From Halobacteriovorax sp. JY17 (GTDB lineage Bacteria; Bdellovibrionota; Bacteriovoracia; Bacteriovoracales; Bacteriovoracaceae), in NCBI RefSeq assembly GCF_002753895.1, contig NZ_NJER01000001.1:930001-994000 (forward strand): a stretch of 64,000 bases of DNA, given 5' to 3'. Shown in pieces: positions 27,634-36,970 of this stretch. Positions within the stretch are counted from its first letter, which is position 1; each line of letters opens with the position of its first letter. The translations under genes were made by a program, and so were the position numbers. Under the pieces are notes generated by a model. That model searched no databases. It had not been told where the DNA came from and saw only the letters and a program-made list of their open reading frames with translations.

Positions 27634-28962
27634 TTACGTTCTTTCTGCAAGTATCTTTGTTATATGTGCCCTAATAGTCTTAAGAGCGTAGAGCTTCAAT
27701 CTCTCATCGAGTCCTTCGTAAACAATTCCTAGAATCTCATCTTCGCTGCAACCGCTCTCCAGTAATTCAGAGATTTTCTTCTCTCTCATCATTCTGTGCT
27801 TAAGAGTTGTCTCCAGTTTATTAACTCCACCAATAGCAATTCCGTGGGAAGGAATAACAAATGTTGGCGAGAGATCAATCACTCTCTTTAGAGAATTATA
27901 ATACTTGGCCATATCCCCTTCGGGGGCACCAATAACTACAGTACCTACTGTCTGAATGAGATCACCAACAAGGAACCAATTAAGATTCTTAGGGGCCAGT
28001 GCAAGTTGCCCTTCATCGTGACCAGGAACTTCAAAGATTTGGACTTCACTCCCAAGAGACTTCGTTAGAATATCACCTTCTTTATAATATTTAAGAGAGA
28101 GATCTTGAAAGTAGTCTTTCCCATGCTTTGAAAGAATTCGAGAATGAGTATCACGACTTAGACCAATTTCGACATTGTAGAGTTTAGCAAGCTCAACTGC
28201 ATATTCATGATGATCAGGGTGATGATGAGTAAGGAAAACCTCATTAACTTTATACTTCTTTAAATGAGTTACTAATTTTGAAAGTTCAGCTTCATCTCTT
28301 GGAGATGGATCAATTAGAACAGAATACTCCTCACCTATAAGAAAGCAATTTGTTCTATTGGCCGGAGGAAATGTATGAGAGAGCGGAAGAAATTGTTTCA
28401 CTCCGTAGATACTCTCGATCATTGGAACTTCCGTCTCAGGGTTATGTTCTAGGGAGAGATCAAGAACTTCCTTAAAGTGTATATCAAGAGCTAAGTTTTC
28501 TAAGAGTTTTACCGTAGGAGGAACAGCGAGAATTTCTCCTCTCTTATAAGTTTCTAAAATGCTAGTCGCACTTTCCCAGCCAAAACTCATGGCCTCCCCA
28601 CTATCAACTTCAAACTTAACGGGAGACTTTAATTCAATTCTAAGAAAATGAGTTTTAAATCTATAGGGATTAAATTCAGGGGTGATTGCAACCCCCACAT
28701 CTTCAATGGAGATAATACTTTCTAAATTAGAGCAGAGATCAAAATTCAACTCTTCTTTCATCTCTCTTGAAAGCGCACTATATAAGTGACTAGGAAGATC
28801 ACCAAATACAGAAGGGACTGTGATATTACTCTCTCTATCTTCTTTATCAACTTTTCCACCGGGAAAAGCCGTATAACCAGGGAAGGCCTTTAGATAATTC
28901 TGTCTTCTAATGGAGAAAATATCTTCACCACTTGTAAAAATAGCACTAATCGATTCTCGCAT
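27634..28962 (-). CDS. Nudix hydrolase fused to metallo-beta-lactamase-fold hydrolase
   Basis: 442 residues from the ATG at 28962; a GTG three bases earlier overlaps the upstream stop. Residues 1 to about 150 form a Nudix domain: FPGGKVD, then after an insertion of about 16 residues REMKEEL, the two halves of the Nudix box. The insertion is like that in RP2/NUDT19-type members. Residues about 190-370 are a metallo-beta-lactamase fold with THHHPDHH (metal site), GHDEGQL and VGDL, followed by a small helical tail as in LACTB2-like enzymes. It probably hydrolyses a CoA ester, thioester or other metabolite in the cytoplasm. It is coupled to the oxidoreductase gene upstream. Confidence 0.85.
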   Translation of the reverse strand: MRESISAIFTSGEDIFSIRRQNYLKAFPGYTAFPGGKVDKEDRESNITVPSVFGDLPSHLYSALSREMKEELNFDLCSNLESIISIEDVGVAITPEFNPYRFKTHFLRIELKSPVKFEVDSGEAMSFGWESATSILETYKRGEILAVPPTVKLLENLALDIHFKEVLDLSLEHNPETEVPMIESIYGVKQFLPLSHTFPPANRTNCFLIGEEYSVLIDPSPRDEAELSKLVTHLKKYKVNEVFLTHHHPDHHEYAVELAKLYNVEIGLSRDTHSRILSKHGKDYFQDLSLKYYKEGDILTKSLGSEVQIFEVPGHDEGQLALAPKNLNWFLVGDLIQTVGTVVIGAPEGDMAKYYNSLKRVIDLSPTFVIPSHGIAIGGVNKLETTLKHRMMREKKISELLESGCSEDEILGIVYEGLDERLKLYALKTIRAHITKILAERT

Positions 28963-28964
28963 CA

Positions 28965-31900
28965 CTAGTAACTCGCTCCCAATTTCTCATTGGCCTTCTT
29001 ATAACGAACTTCTCTATAGCCTTTAATATTTTCTAACTTCTTCATCTTTGAATAACTTGGAATATCTGCCGCAGTTTCTTTGATTAATTTCTCTCTCACT
29101 TCTGCATTGATCGCCCTTTCAGTTCTATGCCACGCAGGCATGAGCATTCTTAAAATTCTTAAATGCCTCATAGATTTTAACATCCAAGGTTTTGGGCTAA
29201 TATCAAATTCAATCTTCTTACCAAAGAGATCAAAGCCTGGTCGATTGATAAAGACTTTCTTAAACTTCTTCCCAATATTTCCGTAGGCCAATTGGTCGGT
29301 CTCTCTCTGCATTGGGCTCACCATGAGATGCGCCACATACACCTCATCTTTAACCCAATAAGTTCGAGCAAGAGTCCTAAGGGCCATAGCTTGTTCACTC
29401 TCTTCAACACTTTCTCTTATGAGAAGAGCATTTTGAATAAAGTTTTGAACCTCCATTCCTCTATTGTAGATATACATATCATGGAGATAGGTTGCTATGT
29501 GATTGCTATTAATATTTGGAAACATTTTTGAAAGCTTTGAGTAATTCTGATTAAAGAGTTCAACAAAGGTCTCTTTATTCTGCCATGGTAAGAATGAAGC
29601 TCTAAGACTTTCTTCTAGAAGTGCAAAGTGATTAAACTTTGACTTCTTCTTTTGAAAATACTGATCGCGAACAGATTGGTCTCCATTTAAGAATACTTTT
29701 CTTCCAAGATTAAAGGCCAGCCAATTTGTTTCAGCTTCGCCTTTTTTAATGGCGCTCGAAAAAGCTTCCTTCATATTTTCAAGAGTAAATGGCAGTCTCC
29801 CACTTTGGAAGGCAACTCCTAGAATCATCGCCGACGCGTAAACACTCTTTCCTAAGATATCATTGCAGAGATCTTTCATCGCAGAGAGTGAAACTCTCTC
29901 CCCTAAATTATTCTTTAAACTCTCTCGAAGCTCGGCCTCTGTGAGAGTCTCGGCAACCTCTCCGTTATCTAAGAGAATTGAAAGTGGGATTTGAAATTTC
30001 TTATCTATAATAGCAAGTCCATCGTCTCCTAGAAAGTGAAGCTGTCCACTTGCATCTAAGAGGTCTGGAGAAACAAGGAGATCAGCACTAGCGAGAGGTG
30101 TTACCGCTCCTCTAGATAAACCCTTCTTATAAATAGAGAGATGTCCTGTTACATTTCCATTTCTCTGGGCAAGTCCTTTTTGGTCCATGAATTTAAAATC
30201 TAAATCATCTCTTCCATTCATTGATTTTGCCGCGTGAGAAAGCACTCTAGAAATTGTCGTCACTCCAGAGCCACCTACACCTGTCACAACCATACGCCAG
30301 TCTTTACCACTTGCTATATCTTCAAAAGATTTAATAGTATTTGGAAGCTCAATTGAAGAGTCATCAAAGGAAATTTCCTTATTATTCTTATACTTTGTTG
30401 GGTGATAATCTAAGACTTCCACCAATTCAAAACTTGGACAGGCTTTTATTTTTGTACAATAGCTATCGGCCACACAAATCTGAGGGTCAATTGAAACTTT
30501 AGAACCGTAGGCATCGTGAATTTGAGTAAGCCCTGGACAACCAGTATTCTCAACACACGCTCTGCAATCTTCACACACGGAAGTATTGATTTGATAGAAA
30601 GACTTCATCTCAATCGTCTTACCAGTTCCTGTGAGTTTTCTCTCTTTCGCTTTCATACGACCGTGATAAGTAAGGCCGCATTCTTTATTAGAAACAATAA
30701 CCTTCACCCCTTTTTTATGGATATAATCCGTCAAGAGATTCTTATAGAAGTAGCGATCACTTGGATTCACATCTATGGCCTCAGTCACACCGAGACCTTT
30801 CACAACAGAGAGCATGCTCTGTCTCGTTCTCTTAATTCCCTCAACAGAAATTCCTGAAGCCGGAGACATTTGGTGCCCAGTCATCGCGGTATTATCATTA
30901 TCTAATAGAATATAAGTTATATCGTGACCGATTTGTAATGAGTTCGAAATATCAGTTAATCCCGAATGAAAGAATGTTGAATCTCCCATTAAAACAACTG
31001 AAGGGTTATCAGCAAATATATCGACTCCCGCCCCAAGGGCTCCACCTTGTCCCATGGCAGAGAGATTATGCATCTCCTTAAACGGAGGAAGAAATGAGAG
31101 AGAGTAACAACCAACATCTCCGTGAGAGAGAAGGTTTAACCCTTCCTGATCTTTTAAAACTTCTCTTAAATCTTTTAAGAGAGAAAGCGTTTCCCTATGG
31201 GGACAGCCTGGACAAAATGTTGGAAGTCTTCTTGGCAGATCGAGCCCAAGTGAAATGCTTGAGTGCTTTAAATCCTTACACATATTGATATCAAGAAGGT
31301 CTAGTAAGACCTTTGTCTTATCTCTTACAATTTCAAAGCTAAGGCCGCCGTGAGCAGGAAATCCCTCTCCTTCATTGAATTTCTTTCCATGAATTTTTAT
31401 ATTCACACCGTGCTCTACACAGAATGATTTAAGTTCATTTTCTAGAAAACCTCTTTTCTCTTCAACAACAATAAGAGTATCTAGTCCTTGCAAGTAAGGT
31501 AGAAGCTGCTTCGTAATTAAAGGGTATGAGCAGGCCACTTTATAAAGACTAAAGTGATCTATCAGAGCGCCCTCTTCTAAGACTTGTTTCAATGTTTCAA
31601 AGACGACACCAGTTGAAATAAATCCAACCTTTGAATCTGTCTTTCCAAAAATTTCATCAAGTGAAAGTTCTGCTAAAACTTTTTCTACTTTAGGAAAACG
31701 CTCATTTATCATCGAGACATCGGCCTTTAGTGAATTTGGCGGAACCATGACGTTCTTAGAAAGGTCAAATGTTGAAGGGTCAAGAGTGACGATCTCTCCG
31801 TCAATTTCTTTGGCCTCACCAACTTCAACACGCCCCCCGCCTTCGGCCATATAAGTAGTAAGAAGTAATCCTTGATAAACTGAAGTTCTCTTAGAGATTT

Positions 31901-32393
31901 CAAGAGCTATCTTCATCCAATCTTTTAATTCTTGTGGCGTCGATGGCTCCAGAAAAGGAATATGTAAATGCTTGTACAAGTATCTTGAGTCCGCCGGAGT
32001 TGAAGTTGACATGGACCAAGGATCATCACCAACAACAATAACCACACCTGGGTAAATTTCTTCACCAGTAATAGGATCAATTTTCACAGCACCAGGGTTT
32101 GCAAAGTTTCCAACTGAAAGTGCATCTGATGCCACGTGAAGTCCCATGGACTTCATGGCCACTAAACAATCTTTTCCTGCCTGTTTAGAACCAGAGGCCA
32201 TGGCCGCCGCATTGGCCTCGGAGTTTGCAATAGAAACTCTGATTCCTCGTCTATGAAATTCATCTTTTCTTTTATAGAGAATATTAAAATAGTCGGCCAA
32301 GGGAGAGCCTGGATAGCCCGTATAGAGATTGAATCCAGCTTCAAGTCCGCCTTGAACAATGAGTTCATTGCCGTTTAATATTTCAATAGACAT
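28965..32393 (-). CDS. Indolepyruvate ferredoxin oxidoreductase, fused alpha-beta-gamma
   Basis: 1142 residues of the fused 2-oxoacid:ferredoxin oxidoreductase type. The alpha part begins with LIVQGGLEAGFNLYTGYPGSP. The thiamine diphosphate site runs from GDSTFFHSG to DNDNTAMTG (about 470-506). A ferredoxin-like part at about 607-655 contains CEDCRAC and ICVADSYC. The gamma domain (from about 702) begins VVTGVGGSGV. The enzyme oxidatively decarboxylates aryl pyruvates from Trp, Phe or Tyr to aryl-acetyl-CoA with ferredoxin. It is divergent from the HPPD/paa operon, which matches a shared aromatic amino acid task. Two-subunit forms are usual in archaea; this single fused form occurs in many Gram-negatives. 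Confidence 0.93.
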   Translation of the reverse strand: MSIEILNGNELIVQGGLEAGFNLYTGYPGSPLADYFNILYKRKDEFHRRGIRVSIANSEANAAAMASGSKQAGKDCLVAMKSMGLHVASDALSVGNFANPGAVKIDPITGEEIYPGVVIVVGDDPWSMSTSTPADSRYLYKHLHIPFLEPSTPQELKDWMKIALEISKRTSVYQGLLLTTYMAEGGGRVEVGEAKEIDGEIVTLDPSTFDLSKNVMVPPNSLKADVSMINERFPKVEKVLAELSLDEIFGKTDSKVGFISTGVVFETLKQVLEEGALIDHFSLYKVACSYPLITKQLLPYLQGLDTLIVVEEKRGFLENELKSFCVEHGVNIKIHGKKFNEGEGFPAHGGLSFEIVRDKTKVLLDLLDINMCKDLKHSSISLGLDLPRRLPTFCPGCPHRETLSLLKDLREVLKDQEGLNLLSHGDVGCYSLSFLPPFKEMHNLSAMGQGGALGAGVDIFADNPSVVLMGDSTFFHSGLTDISNSLQIGHDITYILLDNDNTAMTGHQMSPASGISVEGIKRTRQSMLSVVKGLGVTEAIDVNPSDRYFYKNLLTDYIHKKGVKVIVSNKECGLTYHGRMKAKERKLTGTGKTIEMKSFYQINTSVCEDCRACVENTGCPGLTQIHDAYGSKVSIDPQICVADSYCTKIKACPSFELVEVLDYHPTKYKNNKEISFDDSSIELPNTIKSFEDIASGKDWRMVVTGVGGSGVTTISRVLSHAAKSMNGRDDLDFKFMDQKGLAQRNGNVTGHLSIYKKGLSRGAVTPLASADLLVSPDLLDASGQLHFLGDDGLAIIDKKFQIPLSILLDNGEVAETLTEAELRESLKNNLGERVSLSAMKDLCNDILGKSVYASAMILGVAFQSGRLPFTLENMKEAFSSAIKKGEAETNWLAFNLGRKVFLNGDQSVRDQYFQKKKSKFNHFALLEESLRASFLPWQNKETFVELFNQNYSKLSKMFPNINSNHIATYLHDMYIYNRGMEVQNFIQNALLIRESVEESEQAMALRTLARTYWVKDEVYVAHLMVSPMQRETDQLAYGNIGKKFKKVFINRPGFDLFGKKIEFDISPKPWMLKSMRHLRILRMLMPAWHRTERAINAEVREKLIKETAADIPSYSKMKKLENIKGYREVRYKKANEKLGASY

Positions 32394-32520
32394 ATATCTT
32401 TCCTAAATCAGTGTTTTTTTGAGCATAGTATAAGAAAAAAGGAGGTAATCTGTCACTTCTTGTAAATATCTGGTCGTGTCATAGCGCACACGCAAATAGT
32501 TTTCACAATAAAAGAGAAAA

Positions 32521-32544
32521 GTGCGTCATTTCACCTCAACGCAC
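32521..32544. promoter_or_regulatory. Inverted repeat GTGCGT-12-ACGCAC in the ior/hpd divergent region
   Basis: In the 218 bases between the two divergent starts a 6-bp inverted repeat with a 12-base centre lies about 70 bases upstream of hpd. A second short dyad (CGTGT and ACACG) lies near 32474-32491. Such repeats can be operator sites or hairpins; the rest of the region is AT-rich without obvious boxes. Confidence 0.35.
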
Positions 32545-32611
32545 CTTGAAACTCCATTAAATCTATACCAAAATAACCCATAAAAAATTAACTCTTAAAA
32601 AGGGGCGCATA

Positions 32612-33700
32612 GTGTCTAATACTCATTCTAAAATAGGTGAAAAGAACCCATTAGGAATCTTAGCAATAGATCACCTAGAATTTACTTGTGGAACTTTAGA
32701 AACTCCAACTAAAGACCTCTTCTATAAATTTGGTTTTTCTAAAACTTATGAGAATACTGAGCTTCATTCAGAGTTATTTTCTCAAGGTCAAGTGCGCTTC
32801 CTACTCGTCTCAGACAATAATCCAACATCACATACAACAACTTACTTTAAAGAACATGGAGAGGGAGTTTCAACAATTTCTTTTCTAGTTGAAGATTGTA
32901 AGCATGCCATTAAAACTGCAGTTGAAAGAGGTGCTGAAATGATCTCTGACACTAAAGTTGTTGAGTGTGAAGAGGGAACATTTCTAACTGCTTCAATAAA
33001 AGGTTTTGGTGATGTGATTAATGAATTCGTTGAAAGACCAAATTCACACTTTCGCCCAGGCTATAAGAAATTAGAAAGTGACGCTAAGGCGCAACCTCTT
33101 ACTAATAGAGTCGCAAGAATTGACCACCTAACTAATAACGTTCCTAAAGGCGAGATGGAAAAGTGGGTAAAATTCTACCAAGATATCTATGGAATGGTTC
33201 AAACAAGATACTTCGACATAAAAGGGGCTAAGACAGGTCTGAATTCAAAGGTTGTTCAGCTTGAAAATAGCTCCGTCATTATACCAATTAATGAACCAGA
33301 AGTTGAAGGTGGTAAGTCACAAATTCAAGAATTCCTAGACATTCACAAAGGTCCAGGGGTTCAGCACATTGCTCTTACTTGTGGAAAAATTCTTGGAACT
33401 GTTCCAGAACTCATTAAGAGAGATATTACATTCCTAGATATTCCTAGTTCTTACTATGAAATGATTCCATCACGTGGAATTAACGTAGAAGAAGATTTAA
33501 AAGACCTAGAGTCTGCCAAACTTCTTGTTGATGGAGATGCTGATGGATACCTTATTCAAAACTTCACACAAACATATGTAGGGCCACTCTTCTTTGAGTT
33601 TATTCAGAGAAAGAATAATGACGGTTTTGGAGAAGGAAACTTCCAAGCTCTATTTGATGCAATCGAAAGAGATCAAGTAGCAAGAGGATATCTGGAATAA
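32612..33700 (+). CDS. hpd: 4-hydroxyphenylpyruvate dioxygenase
   Basis: 362 residues starting at GTG (32612) with AAAAGGGG upstream. It is a two-domain VOC-fold protein. Fe(II)-binding candidates are His in IDHLTNN (second domain), His in GVQHIALTC and Glu in FFEFIQRK near the C-terminus. The enzyme converts 4-hydroxyphenylpyruvate to homogentisate using O2. It heads the operon followed two bases later by paaF. Hydroxymandelate synthase is a related alternative but rarer. No homogentisate dioxygenase gene is seen in the window. Confidence 0.93.
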   Translation: MSNTHSKIGEKNPLGILAIDHLEFTCGTLETPTKDLFYKFGFSKTYENTELHSELFSQGQVRFLLVSDNNPTSHTTTYFKEHGEGVSTISFLVEDCKHAIKTAVERGAEMISDTKVVECEEGTFLTASIKGFGDVINEFVERPNSHFRPGYKKLESDAKAQPLTNRVARIDHLTNNVPKGEMEKWVKFYQDIYGMVQTRYFDIKGAKTGLNSKVVQLENSSVIIPINEPEVEGGKSQIQEFLDIHKGPGVQHIALTCGKILGTVPELIKRDITFLDIPSSYYEMIPSRGINVEEDLKDLESAKLLVDGDADGYLIQNFTQTYVGPLFFEFIQRKNNDGFGEGNFQALFDAIERDQVARGYLE

Positions 33701-33701
33701 T

Positions 33702-34481
33702 ATGAGCGAATTAATAACAACACACCCATTTAACAATGACCTTCGAGTTGCTCTTTTAAAACTTAATAGACCAAAAGTTTTAAATGCGCTAACGACGGAT
33801 CTTCTTCAAGAGATTGTAAGTGAACTTCAAAGACTTGAGGAGCTTCCAGAAGTGAGATGTATTATCATTACTGGTGATGACAGAGCTTTTGCTGCCGGTG
33901 CAGATATTATGAAGATGGCAGAGTCTACAGCGATGGATCAACTCAATGATAAGAGACTTCGTCTTTGGAAAGAATTTGCCATGATTACCAAACCTATCAT
34001 TGCAGCCGTCAATGGATTCGCTCTTGGTGGTGGGCACGAGCTTTCTATGGCCTGTGACTTTGTCATTGCAGGAGATACTGCTAAATTTGGACAACCAGAA
34101 ATAAATATTGGAACAACACCTGGAGCCGGTGGTACGCAAAGGCTAACCAGAGCAATCGGAAAGAGTAAAGCAATGATGCTCGCCCTTACTGGTGAAATGC
34201 TTACAGCTCGTGAAGCTCTTGCTTGTAATTTAATAGCAAAGGTCGTTCCAGAGGTAGCTCTCTTACAAGAAACTTTTGAAGTGGCCAAGAAGATTGCAGA
34301 CAAATCCCCTATTGCAGCAAAATTGATAAAAGACTCTATTAATAAATCTCAAGAAATGTCGCTTCGAGATGGGATTGAATACGAGAGACGTAACTTCTAT
34401 TTAACATTTGCTTCCGCTGATCAAAAAGAAGGGATGAATGCTTTCTTAGAAAAGAGATCTCCCGAATACAAAGGAAATTAA
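33702..34481 (+). CDS. paaF: Enoyl-CoA hydratase PaaF-like (2,3-dehydroadipyl-CoA hydratase)
   Basis: 259 residues, crotonase fold. LNRPKVLNAL, FAAGADIMKMAE (about 67) and AAVNGFALGGGHELSMACD are family motifs, and GTTPGAGGTQRL follows. The overall pattern, including the N-terminus MSELI and the C-terminus EKRSPEYKG, resembles E. coli PaaF, although general enoyl-CoA hydratases look alike. It is separated from hpd by one base and followed directly by paaG, so it is one transcript. In the Paa pathway it hydrates 2,3-dehydroadipyl-CoA. Confidence 0.88.
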   Translation: MSELITTHPFNNDLRVALLKLNRPKVLNALTTDLLQEIVSELQRLEELPEVRCIIITGDDRAFAAGADIMKMAESTAMDQLNDKRLRLWKEFAMITKPIIAAVNGFALGGGHELSMACDFVIAGDTAKFGQPEINIGTTPGAGGTQRLTRAIGKSKAMMLALTGEMLTAREALACNLIAKVVPEVALLQETFEVAKKIADKSPIAAKLIKDSINKSQEMSLRDGIEYERRNFYLTFASADQKEGMNAFLEKRSPEYKGN

Positions 34482-35270
34482 ATGAGTGACTACTCTTTTA
34501 TAAATTATGAAGTCGAAGACCAAACCGCGTTTATTACTATAAACCGTGAAGAAGTTTACAATGCGCTAAACGCTGATGCTAAATATGAGATAGTCAAAGC
34601 AGTCAGAGCGGCAAATAAAGACACAGAAGTTAGATCTATTATTCTAACAGCTAAGGGAAAGGCCTTTTGCACCGGACAAGATCTTAATGATAGAAGTGTC
34701 CAAGCAGGGGAAAAACCAGTCGATCTTGGAAATACTTTAGAAACTGAATGGAATCCTTTAGTACAAAGCATAAGAGATTCTAAGAAAATTATTATCGGCG
34801 CCATTAATGGTGTCAGTGCAGGAGCTGGACTTTCAGTCGCCCTAGCATGTGACTATATTATAGCGGCCCCTGGAGTAAAATTTATTTCAGGATTTTCAAA
34901 ACTAGGTCTGGCACCTGATGCGGGAAGTTCTTTCACTTTCACAAGAGCGTTAGGTTCAAAGAGAACTCTAGACTTTTTTCTCTTTAATGAGCCACTCACT
35001 TCTGAGGAATTAGCAAGCTCAGGACTGATTAATTCTGTTTCGTCTGAACTAATAGAATCAGCTAAAGAAGTGAGCAAGAAAATAAATGCCATGGCCCCGC
35101 ATTGTGTAGAATTGATTAAGAAGAATATTCAATTTGCGGCAGAGAGTACATTTAAAGAAAGTATTAATAACGAAATATATGCTCAGAGGTTTCTTGGGAA
35201 TTCAGAAGACTATAAAGAAGGTCTTTCTGCATTCTTTGAAAAACGAGCACCAAACTTTAAAGGAAACTAG
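34482..35270 (+). CDS. paaG: PaaG-like enoyl-CoA isomerase (ring 1,2-epoxyphenylacetyl-CoA isomerase)
   Basis: 262 residues. The crotonase motifs include FCTGQDLNDRSV, in which GQDLNDR is characteristic of PaaG. A segment DLGNTLETEWNPLV and the segment INGVSAGAGLSVALACD also match the E. coli PaaG pattern. PaaG converts ring-1,2-epoxyphenylacetyl-CoA to oxepin-CoA and also isomerises a later enoyl-CoA. It starts at the base after the paaF stop, with AAGGAAAT. A 9-base gap separates it from paaA. Confidence 0.9.
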   Translation: MSDYSFINYEVEDQTAFITINREEVYNALNADAKYEIVKAVRAANKDTEVRSIILTAKGKAFCTGQDLNDRSVQAGEKPVDLGNTLETEWNPLVQSIRDSKKIIIGAINGVSAGAGLSVALACDYIIAAPGVKFISGFSKLGLAPDAGSSFTFTRALGSKRTLDFFLFNEPLTSEELASSGLINSVSSELIESAKEVSKKINAMAPHCVELIKKNIQFAAESTFKESINNEIYAQRFLGNSEDYKEGLSAFFEKRAPNFKGN

Positions 35271-35279
35271 GAAGAGATT

Positions 35280-36098
35280 ATGACAACAGCAAGAGAATAC
35301 ACTCCTGAGCAAAAAGCTCTTTTTGAAGAAATTAAAAATGGTAGAACTTTTGAAAAAGGTGAAGAACTTCCAGAGTTCTATAGAAAGCACCTTACAAATC
35401 TTCTATGGATGCAAGGTGATTCAGAATATTCTGGGGCCATGGGATATATGCCTTGGATTGAGAAAGCTCCTACTCTAAGAGAGAAAGTTATTGTTGCTCA
35501 AATCGTTAAAGATGAAATGAGACATGCTTCAGTTATTTATAAAATCCTAGATGATCTAGGTCACGATACAATGTCTCACGTTGAAAAGACTCAACTTGAG
35601 TATAAATTAGAAGAAGATGAAATCAATATTGGTTTCAAGAGAATCAAAGATGATTATAGAGTGAACATCTTCTACTATAACATTAATCATTGGACAGACT
35701 TTATTCTATTTAACTTTCTAATGGATAGAGCTGCTGGACATCAACTAGAAGATACCCTCCAATCAAGTTACCTTCCTTGGAAGAAAGGGATTGAAGGAAT
35801 TTATAAAGAAGAAGTCATGCACTTAACTCACGGGGATAAGTGGGTAAAGATTCTTGCTCAGGAAACTGAAGACAAGAAGTTTCTTCAAGAGAGACTAAAC
35901 CTTTGGTGGCCAAGAGTGATGAACGTCTTTGGTTCAGCAAGAGGTGCAGCGAATGATCTCTATGTAAACCTTGGTCTTAAAGCTAGAACTAATGGTGAAG
36001 TAAGAGATGCTTTCGTAAAAGAAATTCAAGTACTATGTGATGAAGTTGGTCTTGTTATACCTGAGTATAGAGAAGAAGATCAGCCTGCAAGAGACTAA
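35280..36098 (+). CDS. paaA: PaaA-like diiron oxygenase (phenylacetyl-CoA epoxidase catalytic subunit family)
   Basis: 272 residues of the PaaA/PaaC diiron family. Helices carry KDEMRHA (E-x2-H near residues 79-82) and KEEVMH (E-x3-H, near residue 181), which are the iron-ligand pairs. APTLREK, WWPRVMNVFG and the C-terminal EVGLVIPE align with E. coli PaaA. PaaA normally works with PaaC and PaaB and the reductase PaaE. None of these, nor PaaD, is present here, so either they are elsewhere or this is a divergent stand-alone member. Length is shorter than PaaA (309). It lies between paaG and paaH. Confidence 0.82.
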   Translation: MTTAREYTPEQKALFEEIKNGRTFEKGEELPEFYRKHLTNLLWMQGDSEYSGAMGYMPWIEKAPTLREKVIVAQIVKDEMRHASVIYKILDDLGHDTMSHVEKTQLEYKLEEDEINIGFKRIKDDYRVNIFYYNINHWTDFILFNFLMDRAAGHQLEDTLQSSYLPWKKGIEGIYKEEVMHLTHGDKWVKILAQETEDKKFLQERLNLWWPRVMNVFGSARGAANDLYVNLGLKARTNGEVRDAFVKEIQVLCDEVGLVIPEYREEDQPARD

Positions 36099-36106
36099 GG
36101 AATTAT

Positions 36107-36970
36107 ATGACTCTTAGTTCAGTACTAGTTGTTGGCGCAGGAACCATGGGGCAAGGAATTGCTCAGTGGTTTGCTCAACAATCAGTCAGTGTACAACTAC
36201 TAGATGGAAATCCAGATGTTGCAAAATCTGCAATATCTAATATTCATCAGTCGTGGGAAAAGCTTCAGGCGAAAAATAAGTTTTCAAAAGAAGAAGTTCA
36301 AACCTTTAAAGCTTCTATTGAAGCTGTCGACTGGGACAATATAAGAGCTGATACAACTCTAGTAGTGGAAGCGATCATTGAAAATCTTGACATAAAGACT
36401 GATGTTTTTAATAAATTAGATGGAATATGTGGAAAAGAAACAATCTTTGCTTCCAACACAAGTTCAATTCCAATCTCAAGCTTAGCAAAAACTCTTCCAG
36501 AGTTTAGAAGAGAGAAGTTTCTTGGACTTCACTTCTTCAATCCTGCACCTATTATGAAATTAGTCGAAATCATAAAAGGTCATTGGACAAGAGAAGAAAT
36601 CATTACTGATTTTGATAAATGGTTCACAGAGCGAAAGAAAGAAGTCGCAATCTGCAATGATTCGCCCGGTTTTATCGTCAACCGAGTGGCCAGAAATTTC
36701 TACGGAGAATCTCTTCGAATTGTTTCCAGTTACAACGTTGATAAAATGAAAGAAGTTGATAATGTTCTAAAGAAATGCGGCGGTTTTAAAATGGGGCCAT
36801 TTGAATTAATGGATCTCATTGGAATTGATATTAACTACTCCGTCACAGAATCTGTTTGGAATAGTTTCTACAATGAACCAAGATTTGCTCCACACCAATT
36901 ACAGAAAAAAATGGTGGACTGTGGACGACTTGGAAGAAAGACAAAGGGAGGCTTCTATGACTACGAGTAA
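36107..36970 (+). CDS. paaH: 3-hydroxyacyl-CoA dehydrogenase PaaH-like (N-terminal and first C-terminal domains)
   Basis: 287 residues. An NAD-binding Rossmann segment VVGAGTMGQGIAQWF is at residues 8-22. The catalytic HFFNPAP (His near 144) and SPGFIVNRVARNFY (about 185) follow, then one helical dehydrogenase C-terminal domain ending KTKGGFYDYE. This is the size of a FadB2/Hbd-type enzyme. E. coli PaaH (about 475) has an additional C-terminal domain, which here is a separate overlapping gene. It oxidises 3-hydroxyadipyl-CoA to the 3-oxo form with NAD. It starts with AAGGAATTAT. Confidence 0.9.
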   Translation: MTLSSVLVVGAGTMGQGIAQWFAQQSVSVQLLDGNPDVAKSAISNIHQSWEKLQAKNKFSKEEVQTFKASIEAVDWDNIRADTTLVVEAIIENLDIKTDVFNKLDGICGKETIFASNTSSIPISSLAKTLPEFRREKFLGLHFFNPAPIMKLVEIIKGHWTREEIITDFDKWFTERKKEVAICNDSPGFIVNRVARNFYGESLRIVSSYNVDKMKEVDNVLKKCGGFKMGPFELMDLIGIDINYSVTESVWNSFYNEPRFAPHQLQKKMVDCGRLGRKTKGGFYDYE

